Shown here: piece by piece, positions 12,201 through 24,200 of the stretch
Layout: every line of letters begins with the position of its first letter
How positions within the stretch are numbered: the stretch's first letter is position 1
From: Promerops cafer
Taxonomy: Eukaryota > Chordata > Aves > Passeriformes > Nectariniidae
Length of the DNA stretch: 64,000 nt
Direction of reading: 5' to 3'
Assembly: GCA_013398275.1 (NCBI GenBank)
Contig: VZSE01008774.1
Location: 124,001-188,000 of the forward strand
Translations under genes and position numbers: made by a program
The notes under the pieces: generated by a model
Seen by the model: only the letters and a program-made list of their open reading frames with translations
The model's database searches: none
Told to the model about the DNA's origin: nothing

Positions 12201-15200
12201 TTATTTCCACCATTTCCAACAATAGGAGAGACATTATCTTGTGGGGTTTTTTTCTGCAGGGCTGTATATATGAGCCTGCTTTCCTTGTTAGTTTGCCTCT
12301 CTCAAGTGTAGCCTTCATTATGGAAACTGAGATTAAAGGTAGCTGTTGCCATTCTCTAGGAATGCTTTAGCTTTGGAGCAGGAAGTTTCATTTGGGCACT
12401 ATTTGCTCAGCAAGAATGGAAAGAGGGCAGCTTACATTTGAAACACTTCACAGCCATTTGAGCATTTACAGAGCTTTTGGCTTTGTTCATGGGGATAAAG
12501 GATTGTATTTGTGGAGTACAGGTTCCCAAGATCTGAAAATTGGACAGGCAGGACTGTTTTCTTGTTCACCGTGGCTTTTCACAGACATCTCTTGCTATCT
12601 TCTTCCACCAGTGGTAATAACAGACTCTTTGTCTTCACTAATGATGTTGCAAAAGATGCTGAAGTATTACAAGTAATCCACACATGGGCCTTTTGGTTCC
12701 CAGCTCATTTCTTTGTGACGGTTCATGCTGTGAAAAAACTGGTAGATTGGAAACCATCCTTTCACATTTAGGAGGGCTTTTCTTTCCCAACCATCACATT
12801 TCTAGACTGTATTGTTGAGATAGTTCAGAATTCTGGAACTGGAAGAAGGCAGTCACAAGAACTACATTTGAAATTCAGTCTTCTGACAAGACCTGTATAT
12901 GCTTCTCCCTTTGGTTCTGCACCCCAAGGATCACAGGTGTGCAGAATGGAGAAGGTGGGAACTGCTTCAGCCCTTTCCCTCCCAGGTCCAGTGCAGCATG
13001 TTAACTTTTTGTTGTTGTTTTCCCAGCTTCAGAGTTTTTGTCCCCAAAATACAAATCATCATTGTGTCCAACCCTGGAATACTTGGACATGGAAGAGGGA
13101 GTTGCAATTTTTCTAACTCTACACCATTTCTTCTGGGATTAATGGTTAAGAGGTAGAATATTCACCAACAGCTCTGATCTGTGAGCAGTACCAGTTATGC
13201 AGTAGTTGCCATTTTAAAGACCTGAGCAAATGTTCTTGAAGAATGGTGAAGTTTTCTGGGTGCTTTTCATCCTGTTCAAGCCCTGTGCAAATGGCAGTAG
13301 TGTTGCCTGATGGGGACATGAACAGACGAAATCTCAGTCAGGAAAACTGAGGTCAGGAATGCTGTGACTTACCCAAGCTACACACAGCCTAAGCTGAGAT
13401 GAAAACTTTGGTGGCCCTTAAGTTCTGGAACTTGCTGTCTCCCAGATCAATGATTGTGTTTATGTAATCCTTCTGGGGAACACCTCACTTCAGTAATAAA
13501 AGCTGTAGGCATCAGCAAAGCAATCAAATTTGCAATGTCTGTGTCCTGGGGATGCTGCATCAAGGCCATCCTCAGCACCCCTCTTGTTGCAGTCAGCTGC
13601 CTGTGCAAGATATTTGCTTTAGTTTATTTTGGCAGCTGTCCTGGGTCTTTAGAGCACTTAATAACTTGAATGCCCATCTTGCTGGCTGGTGCTAACAGAG
13701 GCTGTTCCCTCACCACTTGAGCTGGTCAGGAGCTAATTCCTTAGATAAGGTCTGACCAATCCTTTTTCTTGTTGTCTGATGTTGTATTTCTGATATCTGA
13801 GACTTGCAGATCCATCCTTGCTGGTTATTTACTAGCAGCTGTTCCTTGGTTGGTTTTGCACTGCTGGTCTTTCCTTGCTGCCTTGACTGTGTTTGGTGTC
13901 TATATGTGTTGAATTTCAACTTTCCTCTTTGCCTATTGATTGATGGGGAGCCCTCTCAACTTGAAGGTGTAACAGGCTAATTAATCCCAGCAGGTAATAG
14001 GTGAGACTTCTGGGGTCTTGGAGATGCTAGATGTCTCAGTGGGTATCTGGGATCTTCCAAGCTAGAAGCAAAAACTCCATATACAGTAGATCAATAATAA
14101 CAAAGCATTGCCTTTAGGACCTTGGTAGAATCTGTTGATATGGGGGTGGGGGACAGCCTTGGTCAAGCTCTTGACCCTTGTGAAGAATTATTGGTTTGGA
14201 AGCAGTGTCTGGGTCCTTTGCAGACTGCCCGAGCAGAAAGGCAGGTCTGAACAAGCCCAGGAGACCGAACTCTTCTCCTTTTGTTTGGCTTGTGTGGAGA
14301 GGAGCTTCCTTAGTAAGGGATTGGACGTGTTCTGTGGTGGGTTCTGTCACAAGTCAGTCCTGACATTACCAGGGGGACTGTTGGGAGCTGTCAGCTACTC
14401 AGGGGTTACTAAGCCCAAACTAAAAAGTCCTGCAACTCCTCCCCCTCTTCTCTTGGCCAAAGGAGTGTAGCTCAGTTCTGTCTCCTTTTTGTTCCAGGAA
14501 TGACCCACGAAGATATTGTGCAGGAGTCTAAGAAGTACTGGCAGCAGATGGAAGCACATGCCAGCAAACCAGCCAACAGCGTGGTAAGAAAGGTTCATCT
14601 AGGGCTTGGAGCCAGATTTTGCTCCCAACGGTTCCAGCCCCTTCTCTCTTTTCATCCCACTATTATGCCTGACAGGTCCCAGGCAGACCAGGCTGGCCAT
14701 TGAGGTGGAGGAGAGCTGAGCGCTTTCCCAGTTGCTGTGCTGGTGTTGAACTTCGTGCCTTGTTTTGCAGTGTTATTATCTGCTCTGTTTCCTGCTAGGG
14801 TGAAGCCTCCAGGCAACACACACGAGAATGGTGTTTCTTGTGACACCTTGCTGGTGAAACTGGGAGATTTTGGGGCAGTGGCCACACAGTGGGGACCAAA
14901 TGTGTCCTGCTGCCCTATAGTGGCCAAGGGACGGTAGATCAGTCTGAAAGACTTCTAAGGAATGACTCATGACCTATAGGATGCATCTAAACACAGGAGT
15001 GGGTGGAACTGGCAGCCCAGGTGCTGTTGAGGCTGACAGAGACCTTAGTGGTGCTTTACCAGGAGGAGGCTGGGAGCTTTGCCTTTTTTTGAGGCCAGTC
15101 TCTCAGTGTGGAGGGCACCCTCCAGCACTGCCAAGAGCATACCAGGGTAGTGTGAGAGGGGTTACAAGCAAAGGGCTCTTCTTTGTTTACTTTCCTCTGT

Positions 15201-18200
15201 CTTGTTGGCTATGGGCAGTGCTGTCTTATCCTTTTTATTTTATCCTGGAGGGGATTTCTGTACTGTAGGAGCAGAGCCCACCTAGTGCGGACGATTCCCA
15301 GCCCAGTCCTGAGGTTGAACTAAAGCAGTTTTTGCCATTAGAGCAGGAGAATGGTGGGAAAAGTGGTGTAAATCCTTTTTGTTCCCACTTGACAGCTTTC
15401 TTTAACCTTGGTGAACCTGAGCTTGCCATCCCTTGGCCTGTGCTTTACTGTCCAAGCAAGAGTGTTTCACCTTTGTGTGAGATCTGTCACCCAGGAGTTC
15501 CTCTGCAGAGACCAGTGCCACGTGCAGTCTGTGAGCACTCTGTGGAGAAGGTATTTTATAGGAGAGGAATTGGAGTTGCTCATGTGATGTTTTTTGTCTT
15601 GGTTGTGTGCCAGCAGAGGAGTTCTGAAGGCAGTAGGGCACTGGTGCTGGCGAAGCGTGTGTGGGAAGGTCTGATGAATTGAAGGTCTATGATGGGCATA
15701 GCTTAGCCTAGCAGAAAAGATGCAGGTGACTGCACTGACACTTGCAGTGGGCTGTGTCCACCTATGCACTGGTTATGCTGCATGAGATTGATTCATCTTT
15801 GAGGGGATGCTCAGCAATAAACCTGTGCAGCTGTTTTGGTCTGAAATGGTTGGAGGAGAGGAATGGGAAGCAGCAGTCCAGAATAACCAAGGTCTCTAGT
15901 TCCCAGAACTGTCTGACTTGCTTAAGGAATACGTTCTAGCCTCTCAGGAAGCTGAGCAGGACAAGTTTCTACATCCTGTATTGTATGAGAAGTGGATTAT
16001 CTGAATGGTTCCTGCAATCAGAGCTGGCTGTGATCTCTTTCTGCCTGGTGTGGGGACAGAGGCAGTGGCCTGCATCTCCACATTGGAGGAAACTAAATGT
16101 GAATTTGCAGCAGTTTGTGACAGCAGTTGGATTTATATCAGCAATCCCTGCTCTGTATGTGCCTTGCCCCAAGAGCACAGTCCAGAGATTGGTTCTGTCC
16201 TGCCTGCTCTGAATTTACCTGCATTTCCAAGAAAGCTTGTCTTGCCATTCTCTGTGCATAATGAGGGGATTAAAAAAAAGATAAATGGACAGCTGTTTTC
16301 CTTTAAGCCTTGCAGCTTCAAATTCGCCTTTGGAGGTGCTGCTGCTGGAAGAATAAGCTGTATAGCAGGCATAGTTAGAGCATGTCCTCCGAATCACGTG
16401 GGATCTGGATGCTAAGTGAGGGTTCCATTTCTGGCTGCTGGGACTTGCAAGAGGCAGAGGATCAGGAAATGAAATGCCAGAGTCTGCTACATCAGGGGAT
16501 GGGGCAGAGAGCTTCAGTTTCTGGGCCCTGTGGGCAGTGCTAGGGCTAGTGACCAGTGGCAGTGTCTGGCTGTGCCCCACAAATGCCTGTCACAGAGCTG
16601 GACTGCACCCACTACCCTTCCAGGGTGCAGAGGCAAAGCAGCAGCCATGTTGGTACAGGAGAAAGTGCTTACCAGCAGCACCACCAGATTTCTGTAAGGA
16701 TTGGAAGCCTGGCACTGGCGCTGTGCAGGGAGACAGTCAAGTCAGTCAGATGCATGTGTTTGCAGTAGCACACCATGGCTTTGGCAACAGCATGTCCTCA
16801 GCCAGAGGACTGTGCTTTGGGATGAGACTCTGGCTTGCTGCCGAAGACCCTGCGGGCAGGACTTGCTATCTGTTGAGAGATGTTTACTTTTGCCATTGTT
16901 TTCTCCTGTCCAAGCAGGCTAACATGACTCAGAGTTTTCTCAGCGTCCTTCCAGCTTTCAAAGTTGGCTGCCTGGCAAAGACAACTTCCCAGGAGTGCTG
17001 TAAAAACAGACCCCTCCTTCCCACCATCCCATGTGATCCACTCTCACTCCGGTGCCCTCTGGTCAGCGGAAGCAAAGTTGCTCTGGGGGATTTTGCTGCA
17101 GTTTTGTCACAGCTGCCAGCTGGACTCAGCACCCAGGGCTGTCCAGTTGTGGAGGAAAGAGGCAGGTAGCATGCAGGGGCCCTGTAGCTCTGACAGTGAA
17201 GGTCGGGAGGCTTAGCAAGAAATGAAAAATGAAGATACACTGTTTGCCAAGCACTTGCTGGGAATCTCGCACTTGGCCCTACAAATTTGGCCTCACAGCA
17301 GTTGCTGTAGGAGTAAACCCAGTGGCCACAGATTGAAGAGCCAGTCAGCAGGAGGGGCTATTGTAGGGAGCTGGGTGTCCTCCCGTCGCATCCCTGCAAA
17401 CTGAGGGGTTGTAGCCCTCATTTTTTCTGGTTTTCAAGAACTGTTTGTTTTTATTCCCCTAGCCAGCACCAGAACCCCCATGAAAGCTCACCCCAGAATT
17501 ATCAATTTAAGCATGGAGAGGAAAAAAAAGTCTCCATTAAGGAGCACCTAAGCACTGCTCACTCAGTTAGGTGGCTGAGTAACCTGGGCTCCTCATATAG
17601 TCCCCTGAGGTATGTGGCTCCTCCAGAGAACATTTCAGTATTGCTGAGAGGAGTTCCTGAAGCTGGGAGACATGAGCGGCCATGCAGGGTCTGTTGCTTT
17701 CTGCAGAGCCTGAAGTGGAGAGCAGTTGTGCCAGAGACTTGTATTTATTTGGTTGCCATGGTGCATAGCTAGCACTATATTGTCTGGCTTCATAGCAAGG
17801 GGTGGTGCCATAGCCCACGGCACTTTTGCCTGGCTTCGTCTGCTAGAGCCTCATGTGATATAATTTCCACACTGTTGGTTATCAGCAGCCTGCCAGGTAT
17901 GTGTCTTGCCTTTGCAAATAGTCATGTAGCATTAACAGCAGCCGCTTTGATTTTTCGCTTGGCTCATAATCCCTTGGGAGCATACATGCCCACTGGATTG
18001 ACCAGCAGTTTGCATGACTCAGATAAAGAAATGCATGGGGCTTCTTTTGGTTAAGAATTCGTGGAAAAAGCAGCCCAGATTACCAGAACTACCTGAGAGA
18101 GATTTTCTTTCTCTCTGATCTCTTGTCCCTTCTGGAGACGCTCAGTGTTTAGTTTTGCTGGGTCAGTAGGTTTGAGCAAAGCTTCCTGGCTGTGCTGAGA

Positions 18201-21200
18201 GATATGTCACCAGGAGGATAGCATAGGATTGATAAAAGGGAATATGCCAGCAGTGACATTTTGTTACCATAGGCCTATTGGTTTGCTGGGTCAGTAGTGA
18301 GCTGTAGTGGAATTTCCTTTGGAGACTAAGTGGAGATTCAAGCTACTGTTCAAAAGCCACATAACTGAGAGGGAGGCACCTTATTGTCATTCATCGTAGC
18401 CCAGATCTCAACTCCGCTCGTCCCACAGCCAGCCACTTCGATGTGTTCTTGGTGGTCACCAGCACAGGTGACAGCTGACAGCAAGTGATGAACAAGTTAT
18501 GTGCTGGGAGCCACCAGAAAGGTCATTCTCACAGACGAGTAGGCCAGAATCACTGCTGCTTTTCAAAAGTGATGCTGGTTCTCTTGGAGGGTCCTTTTGC
18601 TGGGACATCAGAGAAGTGATGGCCTCATGTAGACAGCACAGGCAAGGTCAGCTCCCCAGTCAGCTTTTCACAGTGACAGAGGACCCTTTATATGTCAGCT
18701 CTCGTTCTCCAAAAGACTAGGTGGGGAGGATGCAGAGTTGTAGTTGATAGCTTATGTGGCATCTCCTGGGAAATGCTTTGATTCTGCGTTACCTAGGCTT
18801 GCTGTTTTCCCTTCACTGAGGGATGCAGCTGGGCTCCATGCTGCTGCTAATCAATTGCTGGCAGAAACCTGCTCTTCAGGGTCACAGCTTGCATGTCTGG
18901 TTATTGTGAGATGCTTGGGGTTAAAGTCAAGGCATGGCAGGGGGGACAGGCTGCTGATGTGGCTGACAGTCAGAGAATTGTTTCGCTGGTGTATGACCTT
19001 TGTGCTTCAGGGTGTTCCCTTGTACTCTCACATACTCCCGTGCCCAGGGCCACTGGCATCCAGTCGGCTTTGGTTTTCAGTTTGGAAATGAACTGGAGAC
19101 ACCAGCCTCATGTTCTTCCAGTGGTGATACAGAATGCAAACAGTTTTCCTGAGATCTGCTCAGAAAACATGAGGCAGCAATGATATGAGATTGGCTCCTT
19201 TTTTTTTCCTTCTCCACAATCTGTTAATCATAATCCCAAACAAGCCTTCTCAGGTGGGGGCAATAAGTGCAATGGCTAAGAAGATATGAAATATGTGCAT
19301 TGTACCTCTGTCCAGAGACTGTGATTTAACTGCTTGTGAAACCCAGTGCAGAGGAACTGTGAGAGATGGAAACCTGCCCAGAAAAGGCTTGGAAGGATAT
19401 CAAAAAGAGGACCCAGCTCTGACTTCATTGTGTCAAATGTTAGATGTGATACGAGGTTCTTGGTCCAAAAGCAGGAGTTTGATGTCCTGCATTGTGATAT
19501 GGTCCAGCTTCCTCCCAAGGGGGCTCTCTCGGCTGTGTGACCAAGCGCTCTCCACAGGCAGAGTGGGACATGGATTGCCCTCCCTGCAGGGAAGTGGGAA
19601 TTAAGGCCTGGGGGAGGTCTCACAGAGCTTGTCTGTACATGGAGATACACTGTAGGGGTTTCACAGCCAGGCCTGGTCAGTGCTGGAAGCTGCCAGGCTG
19701 TCTGTGCTTTTGGCCAGATGTCAAAGCCCAGGAAATCATGCTGAAGCAAGCAGTGGTTTTGCTCCTGTCTGGTATCTCATCGGGCCACCAGCTAACACTG
19801 GCAAAGGAGAGCTGATTTAATCTGGCTTGTTGCTGGCACAAGCTGGCAGGGAGCTGCCAGCATCTCTGTGGCAGGTTTGGGGGTGCATTTTGCCTCTCTT
19901 CGCCTGAGGCTGTGGTTCTTTTCCCCAGGCTTCTCCCCGGACTCCCACGTCAAGCACCTTTGACCTCCAGATGAAATTTGTGTGTGGCCAGTGCTGGAGG
20001 AACGGGCAGCTGGTGGAGCCAGATAAAGACCTCAAGTATTGTAGTGCCAAAGCCCCCCACTGGTGAGCAATTCAACCTTCTCTTTCCTCTACCCGTCTTC
20101 AAGGGCAGGAACTTTTCATCCTACCTTCTCCAGGGCTTTATTTGGCATCTTTGGAAGAGGCTGTAAGGCTTCCTAGCAGCCTCTTGCTGCTTGGGGTGTT
20201 TGTCACTCTAGCAGGCATTGCAGATAGCTGTTTTCCAGCTTCCTTTTCTCTTTACTTTGTGTATTTGCTGCCAGCATTGTGCAGACTGTTACTCCTGGCA
20301 CAGGCAGTTCTTTTCTCCCAGTTCCTATCATTTCTTCTTACCAAGGGCACTAACAGAGTTCTCTTCTGCATGTGTTTGTACTCTTAGCTGTTTGCAGATG
20401 TCTGTCAGGTGACAACTAGCAATGATTCAAGGTGTTCTGCTTCCTTTTAAATTGGTTTCCCTTGGCTCTTTCATTGCTTTGGTTGCTCCTCTGTGATGCA
20501 TGTAATGTCTGTTTGCACCTCTCGACTCTTTGGGGCCCATGAGAATGTTTGGTATGATACAAGCATTGGATCCTAGAACAGTTTGGATTGGGAGAGACCT
20601 TTAAAGGTCATCTAATCTAGCCATCCTGCAATGAGCAGGCACATCTTCAACTAGATCAGTTTGTTCAGCCTGGCCTTGAATGTTTCCAGGGATGAGGCAT
20701 CCACCACCTCTCTGGGTTGTGCCAGTGTTTCAACACCCTCATCATACAAAATTCCTTCCTTATATCTTGTCTGAATCTACCCTCTTTCAGTTTCAAGACG
20801 TTACCCCTTCTCACAACACTACAGGCCCTACTAAAAAAATTTGTCCCCATCTGTCTTAGAAGCCCCCTAGAAGAGAACTATTGGCTGGGAAGTGACTATT
20901 TGGTCATGGAAACTGTGGCCTGTCTCACCCAGGCAGCCTGCAGGGATAGGATGGAAGGGTTTATAGAACTTCTCTTCCCATTACACAAGCCACAAAGGCA
21001 CAGTCCAGCTTCCTATTGTAAATGTAAGATTTTTGTTGAAGAAGAGACAGAAGCAGCAGTTTCTGGAGGAAGTAAGTGGGTGAGGATTGCTTCCTGGGAT
21101 AGGAAGAATGACACCTCTTTGTGCAGCTGCTGCATAGAGCTGGGGTTTTTGCTCAGGGTATGTCCTGGTGATCCCTTGCTGAAGCTGCAGGAGAATAAAT

Positions 21201-24200
21201 ACTTCCTGGCACTGTTCATAAGGCAGTGCTTGTAATGACTTGCATTTCTATTGCACCTTTCAAGCAGAAAATATTCCCAAGTGTTTTTCATGGATCTGAT
21301 TGCACAAGAATTGGCTGTGTCAAAGGGTAGAATGCAGCTGCTTAATAATCCGTGGTGATGCCATATGAGATTTGAGGGAGATTTTTGTGGCTTTATGAAA
21401 AGAGGTACCTCAGGAAATAGGTAGTAGGTACAGGGAGAAGTCCTCCTAAAACAGCCTTCTTGTGGCTTCTCCATCACAGATATGCATGTCTAGGAACAGA
21501 CAGATAGTACAGGGACAAGCTGGACAGGAGGATCTGCTTGTCTCTCAATATTTAAGGGTCTCTGAGGTAAAGAACCCTTGTTCTGCTCTTTCTTATGCCT
21601 CTCTTCATTTATTCTCTCTTCTTCAGCTGGACGAAGGAACGCCGTGTCCTGCTGGTGATGTCCAAAGCTAAGAAGAAGTGGGTGTCAGTCCGACCCCTGC
21701 CTTCCATCCGTAACTTCCCACAGCAATATGATGTAAGCCCCGTGCCCGGCACGGCCAGGTGTCCCATCCCTTTCCCTTCCACCACGGTGCAGTGCTTTGA
21801 GGGCTGCTCCCTTGAAGACCTGTCAGGGAGGCAAGCACGTGATGGCTGAGATGGGAGGTGAGGACAGACTGATGGCAGCAAAACACATCCAGCAAAAAGA
21901 TGGAGCAGAAGAAGGAGCAGCACCCATTTAAACCACTCTGTGCACAAAAGCGAGTTTCCAGTGTTGCTGCTAATGCATAAGAAGAACTGTTAATGCATCT
22001 CTGGCTGGCACAGGGTTTGGGAATGATTTTGGAATGACCTTAGGTCAGGGTTTCTCAATGTGGGTGAGAGACGAGACACTTCAGAGAAGCCTATCCCTGC
22101 CTTCACTGTGACTGTGCACTATAGATTGTGAAACTTGCTCACAATGGGTTTTGAAAGCAAAACTAAGAACTCAGCTAAAAAGCCACGTGCTGTGAGGAAA
22201 ATTACAGATATCCAGCCTCCAATCCCAGCCCCAAATGCGGTGATAGAGAGTTTCTCTCTCCCTGTCCTTTCCTTTTTCCCTGAAAGGAGAAAACTCCTTC
22301 CTCCTACCCTATGGTAGGTCCTCCTTTTGTGCCAGGACAGAAATGATAAATAAATGTGATGTTTAGAAAGCTGCTCATTTTCTCTGGCAATGATGCTGTT
22401 GGTAGCTGTGTGTGCACCAGTGTGGTCTAAGCAATCCGTAAGGCCACTCTTCACCCACTCAGGGATGGCTGGAGAATGAGTCACCTTTGGGGACCAGCAG
22501 CTTGATCAGCAGGAAACACTATTGGGTCAATCCAGGATGCTCCCTGCTGTTGCCCTGTATCTGCACCCAGTCACCTATGGAAATGGCAGCAGATGCTGAA
22601 CTGCCTGTGTGTTTATGTCACCAGGAGACTGAGGAAAAGAATCATGAGTTTATGATATATAAAGCATCCTGCTCGCAACCTCTCCTGTGCAATTTAATGC
22701 CCCAGCTGGTTATCAAACCCACTTTTCCCTCTAGCAAGGACTGACTGTGCAGATGCTAAATTTTTCTCTCTGTCTTTTAACAGTTGTGTATCCATGCACA
22801 GAATGGCAGGAAATGCCAGTATGTGGGCAACTGCTCCTTTGCCCACAGCCCTGAGGAGAGAGACATGTGGACCTTCATGAAGGAAAATAAAAGTGAGTGG
22901 GGAAATGTGGGCCAAAGAGTTTGGGGAGAGGGAAGAGGACATTGGGGCATCCAGAGGGTCTGCTAAGACATATTCTTGACAACAGAGATGGAGCTACACA
23001 AGGCTGCTGCCATGAGTTTATGTGGGATTATGGGTCAGATCTGTCTACAGCTGCTCTTTTCTTAAATGTGCATGTATCTCTTGAGTCCCTTGCTGTGGGA
23101 CTAGTGCACAATAGTTTTATGTCTTACATTGCTTCACTGCTGCCCTCTCTTTCTGCATCACTTTTGAATCCACCCTGTACTGTCCCTCCAGTTGCCTGTA
23201 ATGTCCCAGGCCTCACTCTATATGGAGCTCTGCCAAAGCACCAGTCCTGGCCTGTAGCTGCTCCTGTATCCTTCTTGTCTGTCTTCTATCTGCCTTGGCT
23301 ATCTTACCTATTCCTGCTCATATCTCTTAGTCCTGGGCTGTGGCACTCCCTGCTCATGGCATTGTATTCAAAGGGGTGGAGTTGAGATCCTGAATGAGAA
23401 CATCGTTGGGTGGTGCCTTTGTGGAGGAACTTGTCTGTATTTCATTCTGCAGGCTTACCTTTTGGATGATAGTTGAGGGGTTGCCCATATCCTGGACAGC
23501 AAGCTCTGTGGCAGAAATCCTTGTTTATTCATATCAGCAGGAAACTGGGTAAAAAGGGCCAGATGTCCAGGGGCTCACATACCTCTGTTGGAGCTGCTGG
23601 AAAGCCTGAAGGATTTCAGGCCTGCCCTAAGTTTTTTTTGGTTCATATAGTTCTGTGGAGGGTCTTTCTCTCTGCTGAGCCAAACTGTTACTTTTTACAG
23701 TTCAAAGCATTTCATTGCTGGGGCCTTTAAAGCACATCAGACCAGTCTGGGTGTGTTTGCTCAAGCACAAAGGTGAACCTTCAAACAACAGCATTGTCTC
23801 AGTTTGGGGGAATTTGCATTCATTATCCCCAGTTGCCTCAAGTTCCTCAATTACCCATTTAGCAAGGAGTAAATCACTAATGCATCACACTTAGACCATC
23901 ATATCGATGTCTGCAAACATTTATGTTTCCACAGTGCCTCTCAGGAGCTGATCTTGCAAAGGCAGATGTCTAGTTAAAGCTTCTACCTCAAATTTCCCTT
24001 CCCAGAAGCTTTTAAATCAAAAGCCATGAGAGACATTGGCTGCAGTTCTCTGGGCAGGTTTTGAACTTAGAGCAAGCTATCATTAGGTTTTCCTCCCCTC
24101 TGCAGTGCTTCCTGTGGCCAGCTTGCTTAGGGGCTCTCCTCCCTCTCTAGTGCTGAGGGCGAAACTTGGGCTTAGAGGGAAGAGATTGATCTGAAACCAG

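Noticed and set aside
16474..17169. 231-residue plus-strand frame inside ZC3H7B intron
   Set aside because: No family match and no support for an exon; the exons on either side already join perfectly.
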